Positions 26,711-35,311 of a stretch of DNA of 64,000 nucleotides are shown here, in pieces; positions within the stretch are counted from its first letter, which is position 1; every line of letters starts with the position of its first letter. The stretch is taken from assembly GCF_000429465.1 (NCBI RefSeq), contig NZ_AUBX01000015.1, forward strand, positions 372,001 through 436,000, in the 5' to 3' direction. The stretch comes from Algoriphagus vanfongensis DSM 17529 (GTDB lineage Bacteria; Bacteroidota; Bacteroidia; Cytophagales; Cyclobacteriaceae). A program made the translations under genes and the position numbers. The notes under the pieces are model-generated. The model did not search any database. It was given only the letters and a program-made list of their open reading frames with translations, and was not told the DNA's origin.

Positions 26711-28468
26711 TTAATTGATTTGAACTATTGAACCACTGATTACTGTGGAACCAGATGATGAAATCTCAGCTCCTGAGCTTCCCTCTCCTTTGAGTTGAGC
26801 ATTGGCAGTGAGATTCACATTTGTTCCTTCTATAGTGACATCTCCAGAAGCTTTGATGATGACATCCTTGGCTGATTCCATTTGGATTCCATCAGAGTTC
26901 ATGGTGACTTTATTTCCGTTTTCATCTTCCAAAAGAATACCGCCTTCATCGTCACTTATTATGACTTTGTTTCCATTGGGTGTTTCAAAAGTGATGGACT
27001 TCATATCATCGTCAAAAATCAGTTTCAATTGGCTTTTGGTGACGATTCCTTTTTGGAAATTATCCTCGTTCTGTTCGAAAGGAGCTGGTTTTGCTGAGCT
27101 ATACAATTGTCCCAAAATCACGGGATCCCGAGGGTCTTCATTGATAAAACCCACTATTACTTCATCCCCTATTTCAGGTACAAAAAAGATCCCTCTGGCA
27201 TCGTCTCCTTCACCAGCATCTGGAGTGGATACTCTGGCCCAAATACCCTCAGAATTTGGGTCGATTACTGGGATAAATACCCGAACTCTGAATTCTCCGT
27301 CTGGATCTTCCAGTTCAGTAACTTTTCCAATATGAAGTCCTTTGATGGCGGGAATGACACCGGCAGCTGGAATATCTAAAATGTCATCGTATAGTCTGGA
27401 AATGAATCTTGAATCCAATCCCAAACCTAAATGCGTAAACCATTTTTGATTGGGTGAAATCTCATGATAGACTGAAGAAACAAAGGCTTTTCCATTGAAT
27501 CGGCTTCCAAAACCATCCAGATTCACCATGTCTCCCGGTTTGATGGTATTGTGGCCCTTTATTTTGACTTGGCCTTGGATTTTGGAAAGGCGGCTGCGTA
27601 AAAGTTTGGAGTCAGCCCATGCCTGAAGCTCTTGATCATCCACATTGCCAGAATGTTGTAGTCTGAAGTCACTCAACCCGATCACGTCAGACAAGTCAGC
27701 TCCGCTAAGATTACTTTGTAAGTCAATTCCCGGGTCAGCTCCTTCTATTTCTTTGATCTCTTGATTTGTTTGGTCCCAAGAGAAGCTCTTACTAGCCGCA
27801 TATTGGGTTCTTGCATCCATTTCCGCCTGGAATTCAACGACATTCATGGCGTATTGGAGGTCGATTATCGGATCAGCGCTTACTTCCGGTTTGATGATTT
27901 TGATAGTTTCATCCTCGATCAATGCAATTTTTCCATTGATCTCGGCTCGAGTAAGAATAAAATCCCAATCTGTCACATAGTACTGTACCATTTCAGGATG
28001 GGAACCGGTTGTGCTTTCCACATCCGCACTCAGACCAGAATAGGATCCAATGATTTCCTCAATGATTTCATTGTCAGCAGAGTCAAAAAAGTATTTGTTT
28101 TTCCTTCCGACAGTCATTTTTACTGCCTCACTTTTCAATTCCAAAATCAATTTGGAAGAACTATCAGTCACTTCAAGTCCATGACGGATAATGATGCCTT
28201 TGAATATAGTTTCCTCAATCCCATGATACCCCGCCTTAATTTCAAGTGTTTTCCCAGGAACAAACAGATCTCCTGCGCTCAATTTAAAATCAGATTCAGC
28301 TACACTTCCATCAAACAAAACAAGTCTTGCAGATGGGATTTTATTGACTGCCTTCTGGACAATTATAGTCGCTATACCCACCTCCGGGGGAAGTGCATTG
28401 CCATCCGAAAGGATAGTATAAGAGACGATGTCTTCTTTATTTTCAGTATTTACAGGCACTAATGGCAT
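26711..28468 (-). CDS. VgrG-like central spike protein (Afp8-like)
   Basis: A 585-residue spike protein. The first 370 residues are gp27-like: they contain DGNALPPEVGIATI, a receptor-type beta domain, and the region HNTIKPGDMVNLDGFGSRFNGKAFV. An OB-fold follows at about 374-458 (IGKVTELEDPDGEFRVRVFIP; PEIGDEVIVGFI; DPRDPVILGQL). The C-terminus is a gp5-type needle of beta-helix repeats (ITFETPNGNKVIISDDEGG; VIIKASGDVTIEGTNV). The trimer would sit under the baseplate and carry the PAAR tip. No effector extension follows the needle. Confidence 0.95.
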   Translation of the reverse strand: MPLVPVNTENKEDIVSYTILSDGNALPPEVGIATIIVQKAVNKIPSARLVLFDGSVAESDFKLSAGDLFVPGKTLEIKAGYHGIEETIFKGIIIRHGLEVTDSSSKLILELKSEAVKMTVGRKNKYFFDSADNEIIEEIIGSYSGLSADVESTTGSHPEMVQYYVTDWDFILTRAEINGKIALIEDETIKIIKPEVSADPIIDLQYAMNVVEFQAEMDARTQYAASKSFSWDQTNQEIKEIEGADPGIDLQSNLSGADLSDVIGLSDFRLQHSGNVDDQELQAWADSKLLRSRLSKIQGQVKIKGHNTIKPGDMVNLDGFGSRFNGKAFVSSVYHEISPNQKWFTHLGLGLDSRFISRLYDDILDIPAAGVIPAIKGLHIGKVTELEDPDGEFRVRVFIPVIDPNSEGIWARVSTPDAGEGDDARGIFFVPEIGDEVIVGFINEDPRDPVILGQLYSSAKPAPFEQNEDNFQKGIVTKSQLKLIFDDDMKSITFETPNGNKVIISDDEGGILLEDENGNKVTMNSDGIQMESAKDVIIKASGDVTIEGTNVNLTANAQLKGEGSSGAEISSSGSTVISGSIVQIN

Positions 28469-28471
28469 TGA

Positions 28472-29263
28472 TTAAGCTTTGGCTAAGGGTGGAAAGAAAA
28501 GATCTTGACCAACCTCCAGTTTTCTAAAATTTTTGAGCTTGTTGGCTTTGGCTACTTCCAAATAGAATTCCTGAGTTCCATAAACTCTGAGACACATAAT
28601 TGGAAGGGTATCTCCAGATTTGACAGTTCGGATATGTGTGAGATCCGGGGAGGTTCTACCTGCTTCGGCAGCTTGCTCTTCTCGTGGTATACTCTGGATA
28701 AAACTCGCAGAGACTGTTGCTCGAATTGGGAGGCCTGATGAATTGAAAAGCTTATAATTGATGGTTGCCTTTTCCAGGACACCTCTGAATTGAAAAGCTC
28801 CCCAATTGATCTGTAAGAAGTTCGGGCTGTGGGATGCAGATTGGACTTTTTGCGTCAGCTCCAGAAACTTCTGAATAGCTCGATCCACATGTCGATCTTC
28901 CTGAATAATATCCACCGCATTGATTTTCTCGCCACTGATTTTATCCAGGTTGGGCTTGCTGTCTCCCAAATAGGAAAGGTCCACATCTCCCGGCACGTCT
29001 TTTCCCGGAGGAGAAGTCAAAGTTGCATCGAACAAAAACTCAAAGGAAACAGATTCAGATTGATTTGATTTGAACTGGTTTTGAGCTCCATCAGCTAGAC
29101 CTTCCTCAGGTATCCACTTGTTCGTCACTTCCTGAGAATAGGTAGTTGGATTGTACATCACCACATAAGTCCCGGTCGATTGATCGTATGAATCATCCGA
29201 GAATGCTGTGATTTTGAGTTTTTCCAAACCACCCAAAGGAGAGAATATGTCTACAAGAGCCAT
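28472..29263 (-). CDS. LysM-domain baseplate hub protein (Afp7-like)
   Basis: A 263-residue protein with an N-terminal domain similar to tail-tube-initiator/hub proteins (LEKLKITAF, SVSFEFLFDATLTSPPG) and a C-terminal LysM module at about 213-260 (RTVKSGDTLPIMCLRVYGTQ; KLEVGQDLFFPPLA). In phages and eCIS such proteins (gp53, Afp7) link tube and spike in the baseplate; the LysM may bind the VgrG hub rather than peptidoglycan. It lies 3 bases downstream of the DUF5908 gene and 3 bases upstream of the spike gene. Confidence 0.93.
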   Translation of the reverse strand: MALVDIFSPLGGLEKLKITAFSDDSYDQSTGTYVVMYNPTTYSQEVTNKWIPEEGLADGAQNQFKSNQSESVSFEFLFDATLTSPPGKDVPGDVDLSYLGDSKPNLDKISGEKINAVDIIQEDRHVDRAIQKFLELTQKVQSASHSPNFLQINWGAFQFRGVLEKATINYKLFNSSGLPIRATVSASFIQSIPREEQAAEAGRTSPDLTHIRTVKSGDTLPIMCLRVYGTQEFYLEVAKANKLKNFRKLEVGQDLFFPPLAKA

Positions 29264-29266
29264 GGT

Positions 29267-29422
29267 TTATCGTTCGTTTTTTTCTTTGACCAGTCGGGTC
29301 AATTCCTTGATGCCTTCAAGTACAGCCTCGGTTTTTGGACTGGGCTTGCTTCTACCAGATGGACGCTCTTCGGCAGTATCCACTGTTGTTCTGATGATCA
29401 ATTCTTTGATTTCGATAGGCAT
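29267..29422 (-). CDS. DUF5908-family small protein (51 residues)
   Basis: A small gene fitted exactly between the second tube gene and the LysM gene, with 3-base gaps on both sides. The product begins MPIEIKELIIRTTV, the characteristic start of DUF5908, a family seen almost only in eCIS loci, followed by a charged helix (EAVLEGIKELTRLVKEKNER). The N-terminal strand could pair with another baseplate or tube subunit. Its role is unknown. Its size puts it below common gene-calling limits. Confidence 0.88.
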   Translation of the reverse strand: MPIEIKELIIRTTVDTAEERPSGRSKPSPKTEAVLEGIKELTRLVKEKNER

Positions 29423-29425
29423 AGT

Positions 29426-29899
29426 CTAAAAAGGCAAAAGGTCTGTTGGAGAGATTCTCCTGAAGTATTGATAGGCAAATTCGATGGACTCAATCATCAG
29501 GGTGTTTTCCATGGCGTTGAGGCCTTCGATATTCCATTTGACTGGCCAGGCATTGATGAAATTCCAAGCTTGAATTGGAATATGCTCTTCATTAAGTAGA
29601 ATGACTGTGATATCATTAGCCTCAAATTGAAAAGCTTCCACGGAATCCTTAAACCATTTGGCTGCCTGAGAATCAATGAGCATCCCTCTTTTCAAAGTCA
29701 AATTGGGATAGGCTACTGATCCAGGCATTCGATGTTTGAATCTGTTTTCACCTCCCTCAGCGTATTCTTCGATTCCAATTTCCACACTCAGTCCTCCCAC
29801 TTCCTGAAATCCTATATCTGGGATACTAGGGTATTTCAAAAGAAGCCCTTCAAAGCGGACCAAAAAATGAAAGCCGGTAGGGGGGTAAAAAAATGCCAT
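29426..29899 (-). CDS. eCIS inner tube protein 2 (Afp5-like)
   Basis: A 157-residue gp19/Hcp-like tube protein, starting FFYPPTGFHFLVRFEGL, with the diagnostic middle 'KHRMPGSVAYPNLTLKRGML' and C-terminal AMENTLMIESIEFAYQYFRR. It is a diverged paralogue of the tube gene just upstream (6-base gap). By analogy with Afp it is the tube-initiating ring joined to the baseplate rather than the main tube. This assignment follows from gene order and longer length; both are inference. Confidence 0.93.
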   Translation of the reverse strand: MAFFYPPTGFHFLVRFEGLLLKYPSIPDIGFQEVGGLSVEIGIEEYAEGGENRFKHRMPGSVAYPNLTLKRGMLIDSQAAKWFKDSVEAFQFEANDITVILLNEEHIPIQAWNFINAWPVKWNIEGLNAMENTLMIESIEFAYQYFRRISPTDLLPF

Positions 29900-29904
29900 A
29901 AGAA

Positions 29905-30339
29905 TTAAGGAGTTTCGATAGCCAATCCTTCGTGACAGATTTCGATAGTTTCGACGGCGACCTCATTTCCTGTAGAGTTCAGGGTTGGTCCCTCAACTTT
30001 GCATGGGAATGCGTCTTTCACCTTCCAAACCATTACTGGTTCATGTTCTTCATTCAAAAGTGAGATTGTCAAATCCCTTCTTTCAATATTATTTTTCTTG
30101 ACGGTATTAAGCCATTGGAAAAACTCATTGTCTGCACGGAAAACCCCTCTTTTCAGTGTGATATTACTGTATTGGGGAATTCCTGGCATTTTGGAAACGT
30201 GATATTCCAGAGAGCTGCCTTCCCGATAATCGATTGTTTGTAATTCGATGGAAAGCCCGGAGACTTCTGTAAATCCTATTCTGGTGCCGCCCCATTCTAC
30301 CTGAAAATGAAAGACGGAAACTGGATATGCTACTGCCAT
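29905..30339 (-). CDS. eCIS inner tube protein 1 (Afp1-like)
   Basis: A 144-residue gp19/Hcp-like tube subunit. Key pieces are VFHFQVEWGGTRIGFTEVSGL, the EYHVSKMPGIPQYSNITLKR block and the C-terminal NEVAVETIEICHEGL. It sits directly downstream of the sheath genes, the standard location of the main tube gene. The stacked hexamers form the channel in which cargo can be loaded. A 30-base gap separates it from the sheath stop. Confidence 0.95.
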   Translation of the reverse strand: MAVAYPVSVFHFQVEWGGTRIGFTEVSGLSIELQTIDYREGSSLEYHVSKMPGIPQYSNITLKRGVFRADNEFFQWLNTVKKNNIERRDLTISLLNEEHEPVMVWKVKDAFPCKVEGPTLNSTGNEVAVETIEICHEGLAIETP

Positions 30340-30369
30340 GATATTTGGTATTTAGATTTCTGAAAAAGG

Positions 30370-31818
30370 TTAAGATTCTTGGAGTTTATGAGAGAATTTA
30401 AGAATGATAAATTCCGCTGGACGAACAGCCGCCATTCCTATTTCTACATTCATTCTGCCTTCTAAAATGTCTTGGGCGGTCATGGTGACTCCCAGTCCCA
30501 CTTTTACAAAAAAGGCCTGCTCTGGTTTTGCACCAGCTAATGCGCCATCTCTCCAAAGTTTTGAGAGGAAATTCTCAATCATTGTTTTTACCCTGAGCCA
30601 GGTGTTGGCATCATTGGGTTCAAACACGACAAATTCTGTTGCTTTTTTGACTGATTCCTCGACGAAAATGAAAAGTCTTCTAACCGGTACATATCTCCAT
30701 TCATTGTCGTTCCCAGCTAGGGTTCTCGCACCCCAAATCAGGGTTCCTTTACCTGTAAAGGACCGAATGGCATTGATAGATTTTCCTGAAGAAGCGTCAA
30801 TGTTTAAGCTCGCTTGTTGCTCATGGGTTACTTTGACTGCAGGACCAATTATTGATCTGATATCTACATTTGCAGGTGCTTTCCAAACTCCACGCTGGCT
30901 GTCAACTCTTGCATAAACTCCCGCAACTGCTCCCGATGGAGAAGCTTTGGCGTATAGTTTGGCGAGTTCAGCAGTGAGAGATCTGAAAAGACTTGGATCA
31001 GCTGTTTCAAGGGCGTCCAAATTGGACCCATTTGCTGCATTTACTATTGCTGGAGCTGGTGTTCCAGTACCGATATAATTATCAGATTGACTTATGGTTA
31101 CAGAGCTGGAAGCATATCCTAAGGGGATTGCAGTTTTTAGGTCCGGATAGTAGGCTGCACCATATTTGAGATTTCCAGATCCTATTCCATTATTTCTAAA
31201 ATTCCCTGCATCTGCAAAAGGATCAGTGGTGTTTTCTTTGACATCCATGACGGTAAACCGGTCTTGAAGCTTTGCGCATTGTGCCAGTGCTGCCTCATAG
31301 ACGGTTTTTGCATTTGCCATCGTAAGATCATCTGGGAACAAAAGCATTGTTGGCTCGTCAACTTTTTCTACGGCAGCCAATCCCCATAATAATGTGTTGA
31401 TTGTTGTACTGGCGCCCACGGTTGGCGGCGCGGTGAAATCATTGACAGAAATGATATAGCATGGACCGCCTCCATTGTCAAAAAACAACCTGAGTGCATA
31501 GTACATTTTATATGCACTTTGGGTTGGTGGAGTTACCGAGATCGTTCTTGATGCAAGAGTTGCAGGCTGACCGTCAGATCCTGTGTATGTATCTGAGATG
31601 GATACGGCGATGGACTCTGTATTAGCTGTTCCGAAAATTGATTCATATTCCAACATAGATGTGATTCTAGTAGGAACACCGCGGAGTAGCTCACCATTTT
31701 TGGTGGCAAGGTCAGTATGACCTATAAATGCCGGGATGGCTGTCTCTACCGCTGCTATGGATGCGGGGAGAGTGGAGATTTCTTCTATATAAACTCCAGG
31801 AGTTGAGTAATTGGCCAT
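30370..31818 (-). CDS. eCIS sheath protein B (no insertion)
   Basis: A 482-residue contractile sheath protein. The N-terminus STPGVYIEEISTLPASIAAV is the family hallmark; YYALRLFFDNGGGPCYIISV and the C-terminal block (EFVVFEPNDANTWLRVKTMI; FFVKVGLGVTMT; AAVRPAEFIILKFSHK) are also typical. It is a close paralogue of the upstream sheath gene: in the last 114 residues I count 5 differences. It lacks the extra domain of its partner, so it resembles the minimal sheath form. Afp and related systems use two or three sheath paralogues, some for the bulk sheath and one near the baseplate. Confidence 0.96.
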   Translation of the reverse strand: MANYSTPGVYIEEISTLPASIAAVETAIPAFIGHTDLATKNGELLRGVPTRITSMLEYESIFGTANTESIAVSISDTYTGSDGQPATLASRTISVTPPTQSAYKMYYALRLFFDNGGGPCYIISVNDFTAPPTVGASTTINTLLWGLAAVEKVDEPTMLLFPDDLTMANAKTVYEAALAQCAKLQDRFTVMDVKENTTDPFADAGNFRNNGIGSGNLKYGAAYYPDLKTAIPLGYASSSVTISQSDNYIGTGTPAPAIVNAANGSNLDALETADPSLFRSLTAELAKLYAKASPSGAVAGVYARVDSQRGVWKAPANVDIRSIIGPAVKVTHEQQASLNIDASSGKSINAIRSFTGKGTLIWGARTLAGNDNEWRYVPVRRLFIFVEESVKKATEFVVFEPNDANTWLRVKTMIENFLSKLWRDGALAGAKPEQAFFVKVGLGVTMTAQDILEGRMNVEIGMAAVRPAEFIILKFSHKLQES

Positions 31819-31848
31819 TATTAAAAGTTTTTTGGTTGTCGAAACTGA

Positions 31849-33564
31849 TTAGGATTCCTGAAGCTTATGAGAGAATTTCAGGATGATAAATTCCGCCGGT
31901 CTTACTGCCGCCAGTCCGATTTCTACATTCATTCTTCCTTCCAAAATGTCAAGAGCTGTCATGGTCTGACCCAAGCCAACTTTGACAAAAAATGCCTGTT
32001 CTGGTTTAGCTCCGGCAAGAGCTCCATCTCTCCAGAGGTTAGAAAGGAAGTTTTCAATCATAGTTTTTACCCTCAGCCAAGTATTGGCATCATTGGGTTC
32101 GAAGACTACAAACTCAGTCGCTTTTTTGACTGATTCTTCTACAAAAATGTATAGCCTTCTTACGGGCACATATCTCCATTCATTGTCATTGCCAGCCAAG
32201 GTTCTTGCGCCCCATACCAGATTTCCTTTTCCAGAGAAAAAGCGAATTACATTGATGGATTTACCAGAGGTGGCGTCAATATTTAGTCCTCCTTGTTCTT
32301 CATTACTGATAGGGATTGAAGGACGAATAATTGACCTTACATCTACGTTGGCTGGAGCTTTCCAAATACCTCTTTGGGAGTCAACTCTTGCATATACTCC
32401 TGCAACAGAAGCAGAAGGATAAAGCTCTAATAGTTTGCCTTGTAAAATGGCAAGGATGTCATAATAAAGTGTTTTGTCTGGAGCAATCCATGAGAAAGTG
32501 CCTGTTCCAGAAATGACGGCCCCTACATCTCCATTATCATTGTAAGTTAAAGGAATCGTTGTGCCTCCATCTGCTGGAGCTGTTGCTGTCAATGTAATGG
32601 TATCCCCATCTCTTTGAGCAGTATATAAAGGGTCCGCAGCGGTATTTATAGCCACATAGAGTGCATCAGCTGTAGTTGCTGGACCAGCAGCTAATGCAAA
32701 TTCTACTCCTTCTGTAAAAGTATTCGCCCCAATGGTAAAAGAGTCTCCAGCAACATTCGCATTTGTGGTAATTCTAATGGTGGCAAAAGCAAAATCTTGT
32801 CCTGTGTTTACTTGAGCTAAAGGGATTCCCTGAAGTGGACCAGCACCAACCCCACCTCGGTTATCTTGAATAGTAAGGGAATTTTCATTAAAATTTCTAT
32901 ACAAAATAGATTTCATTCCCGGATAATAGGACGCACCATATTTCAAATTGGAACTTCCAACTTCGGCTCGGAAATCCTCTCCATCTTCTACTACTGTATT
33001 TCCATCATAATGGAGAGCATCAAAAATTGCAAAGCGATCCTGAAGTTTTGCACATTGAGCAAGCATCTGATCGTGGAGGCTTTTTCTGTTGATGTCTGAT
33101 AAATGAACTGCTTCAGGAACTACCAACAAAGTTGGTTCATCTTCTTCCTCCAACACGCTCAGTCCTGCCAATAAATCTGCGACATCTATATCATCTCCAG
33201 TTGGTGTAGTTACAAAATCACCAACTGAAATAATCCAACAAGGACCTCCACCATTTGAGAAATAGAGGTAAACTTGATATGTCATCAAGTACTGTGAAAA
33301 TTCTGCAGGATCAGTAATTGAAATGACCGGGCCATCAGTAATAGCAACAGTATATAATTCATGAAAAGATTCTCCAAAAATCTGGAGGTATTCCAAGTAT
33401 GATGTGACTCTAGTAGGAATATTAATTCCAAATGTGGCTCCATTTCGGATTCTGCTCCGAGTATACCCTACAAATGCCGGGATGGCAGTAGCTACCGGTA
33501 CGATGGATGCTGGAAGGGTGGATATCTCCTGAATGTACACCCCGGGGGTTTTATATTCTGCCAT
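31849..33564 (-). CDS. eCIS sheath protein A with an inserted domain
   Basis: A 571-residue sheath protein with the conserved ends (YKTPGVYIQEISTLPASI; LAAVRPAEFIILKFSHK). About residues 255-358 (32491-32802) are an insert absent from its neighbour, rich in Thr, Ala and Gly (SFTIGANTFTEGVEFAL; DGDTITLTATAPADGGTT; IPLTYND). The pattern resembles beta-rich surface domains found on some phage tail sheath and tube proteins. The insert is placed between the two halves that build the sheath core, so it should point outward. Tandem duplication with sheath B is clear from the near-identical C-termini. Confidence 0.95.
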   Translation of the reverse strand: MAEYKTPGVYIQEISTLPASIVPVATAIPAFVGYTRSRIRNGATFGINIPTRVTSYLEYLQIFGESFHELYTVAITDGPVISITDPAEFSQYLMTYQVYLYFSNGGGPCWIISVGDFVTTPTGDDIDVADLLAGLSVLEEEDEPTLLVVPEAVHLSDINRKSLHDQMLAQCAKLQDRFAIFDALHYDGNTVVEDGEDFRAEVGSSNLKYGASYYPGMKSILYRNFNENSLTIQDNRGGVGAGPLQGIPLAQVNTGQDFAFATIRITTNANVAGDSFTIGANTFTEGVEFALAAGPATTADALYVAINTAADPLYTAQRDGDTITLTATAPADGGTTIPLTYNDNGDVGAVISGTGTFSWIAPDKTLYYDILAILQGKLLELYPSASVAGVYARVDSQRGIWKAPANVDVRSIIRPSIPISNEEQGGLNIDATSGKSINVIRFFSGKGNLVWGARTLAGNDNEWRYVPVRRLYIFVEESVKKATEFVVFEPNDANTWLRVKTMIENFLSNLWRDGALAGAKPEQAFFVKVGLGQTMTALDILEGRMNVEIGLAAVRPAEFIILKFSHKLQES

Positions 33565-33575
33565 GATTTATTGGA

Positions 33576-34706
33576 TTAGATGTATACATAGATTTCTGAA
33601 ATTTCTTCACCTAGATCTACCTTTCGAATATTGCTGGATGAAGGATTGGGCATGTTGGAAATGAGAACTTTGTTTCCCGGTTTCCGGCTGAGTTCCAATT
33701 TTATTTTTGGTACTTCAAAAAATGGAATAGGGTCTTGTGATTTGAATAAGACCGTATCCGAATCGTTTATTTTAATGTCTGTATTGGGAGCAGCACCTAT
33801 TTGATCAAAAGCATAAAGAGCATAAGGTGGAGTTACAGGGGCGCTCTTGTCCGAAATAGCCAGCTGAGCAGATGATACGTCTACCTTGTTAGACTGACTG
33901 ACGATATAATAAAGCCATTTGGTAGATTTTCTTTTGAAGTCTAAAGCATAGAATTCTTTGGCGCCATATAGGTGGTTTGGTGCCGAAGCATAGCTGATTT
34001 TGACAACTCCCAAAGCCCGAGGCCCAAATACGTTTTCAGTTAAAAAGTACTCTTTCTTCCAAAGGTCAGTCGTATCACCTTCATCCCTCAACAGGAAAGT
34101 GTAATTACCCTCTGATTTTCCGGAGAGGTTTATTTCAAAAGAAAAATCATCCTGATCATCGGGGGTTAACTCAAAGTCCAGAGGCAAGGGGTTTCCATTT
34201 GCATCCAATCCAGATGGAATAGAATTCCCTACCGGGTCCAAGACCCTTAAAATCACTTTGCTTGGAGTTGGATTTAAAGTGACCCTTTGGCTTGTATGTT
34301 TTGCTATAATCCCGTCCCAAATTGATAATGATATAGTTTCAGGACTAGCTGAGTCATTGGATGCAGAAGAAGGATCATTGCTAAACGATACAATTTCTTG
34401 ATTTTTTAATTTTCTGGACCCTTCAGATAAATCTGTTATTCCAAAGAAATTAGGACCGCTTTGGAGATGGATGAAAAAATAGAAATTTATTGGAGATGTC
34501 AAGGGTACCAAAGGGGTGGTGAGATCATCTTCAGCCTTATATAGGACAACCAAACCAATTGGCGTTTCCCTCGAAATCATTCTTCCTTTGGATAAATGCC
34601 ATTGTGTTTCTTCAGTTGGAGCCAAATGAATTCCTTTTGCAAATCCATCTTGGAAATAATCATGCAAAATGCTCAATTCAAATAATCGGGAATAAATGAT
34701 ATTCAT
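33576..34706 (-). CDS. Unrecognised eCIS protein between cap and sheath genes
   Basis: A 376-residue protein with no signal peptide or membrane segment, predicted mostly beta: an N-terminal region (NIIYSRLFELSILHDYF), a central Ig-like stretch with an extracellular-type pattern (PTPSKVILRVLDPVGNSIPSG; GKSEGNYTFLLRDEG) and a C-terminal segment (KWLYYIVSQSNKVDVSSAQL). I recognise no named domain. Its start overlaps the cap gene's stop by 4 bases, and the sheath gene follows after 11 bases, so it is probably a structural part of the distal end. A cap adaptor linking cap to sheath and tube, as described for AlgoCIS, is a reasonable guess from position. Confidence 0.6.
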   Translation of the reverse strand: MNIIYSRLFELSILHDYFQDGFAKGIHLAPTEETQWHLSKGRMISRETPIGLVVLYKAEDDLTTPLVPLTSPINFYFFIHLQSGPNFFGITDLSEGSRKLKNQEIVSFSNDPSSASNDSASPETISLSIWDGIIAKHTSQRVTLNPTPSKVILRVLDPVGNSIPSGLDANGNPLPLDFELTPDDQDDFSFEINLSGKSEGNYTFLLRDEGDTTDLWKKEYFLTENVFGPRALGVVKISYASAPNHLYGAKEFYALDFKRKSTKWLYYIVSQSNKVDVSSAQLAISDKSAPVTPPYALYAFDQIGAAPNTDIKINDSDTVLFKSQDPIPFFEVPKIKLELSRKPGNKVLISNMPNPSSSNIRKVDLGEEISEIYVYI

Positions 34707-35311
34707 GACTTATGGAGTGAATTGAGAAAAATTTGTTCGATTGGATCTCCACTTTCCTGAATGGCATTTTCCTGAATCTGGATAGTTTTGATTTTGTAAA
34801 GAACACTTGGTAGGTATTTAGCTCCGACCACTGACCAGAAGTTGTAAAGCTGTTCGAATGAGTAACTGTAAAGCTCTACCACGATCTTTTTTAAGTTGGG
34901 ATCATAGCCAGCCATTGCCGGACTATTTTCTGGGGTAAAGACATTTTTGCTTTGAAAAAATGCAATGGCATAGCTCAATTGCTTGAGACCCTCGACATAA
35001 TCATCTGTATCATTCAATTGGGCCTTGTTTTGAAAATTGGCCGTGATCAAAACATAGAGATTTAAGAGGATTTCTGGGTTTCTCTTTTCGACTTTGCCTA
35101 CGGAATTGATGAATTTGCTTTGCTGCTCCTTTGCGGTCCTTTCTTCCTCAATATTAATAAGTGAAAGCCCCAGTGATTGGTCAGGAATTGCAATCCCTGT
35201 TTCATTGGTTACTCCGGATAAATAAATACGGTCTTGTGAGGGATCACCTACTTTTAATTTGATAAACCCATTGATCTCTTGGGTCAAAAATTCTAACACT
35301 GAATGAAGCAT
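34703..35311 (-). CDS. eCIS cap / tail terminator protein (DUF4255, Afp16-like)
   Basis: A 202-residue DUF4255 protein, the N-terminal module of Afp16/Pvc16, which caps tube and sheath at the distal end. Features are the start MLHSVLEFLTQEINGFI, the LGLSLINIEEERTAKEQQ block, NPEILLNLYVLITANF and a C-terminal VELYSYSFEQLYNFWS. The frame extends upstream to a TTG at 35326, but the ATG at 35311 gives the canonical N-terminus. It is the first gene of the run. The gene to its right is 236 bases away, so the operon promoter should lie in that gap. Confidence 0.93.
   Translation of the reverse strand: MLHSVLEFLTQEINGFIKLKVGDPSQDRIYLSGVTNETGIAIPDQSLGLSLINIEEERTAKEQQSKFINSVGKVEKRNPEILLNLYVLITANFQNKAQLNDTDDYVEGLKQLSYAIAFFQSKNVFTPENSPAMAGYDPNLKKIVVELYSYSFEQLYNFWSVVGAKYLPSVLYKIKTIQIQENAIQESGDPIEQIFLNSLHKS

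Noticed and set aside
26428..28468. Toxin extension on the PAAR or VgrG-like protein
   Set aside because: Both end directly after their structural domains.
8056..35311. Prophage or type VI secretion locus
   Set aside because: No capsid, portal, terminase, integrase or TssJ/L/M genes; the DUF4255 cap, DUF5908, CIS_TMP and AAA+ ATPase point to eCIS.
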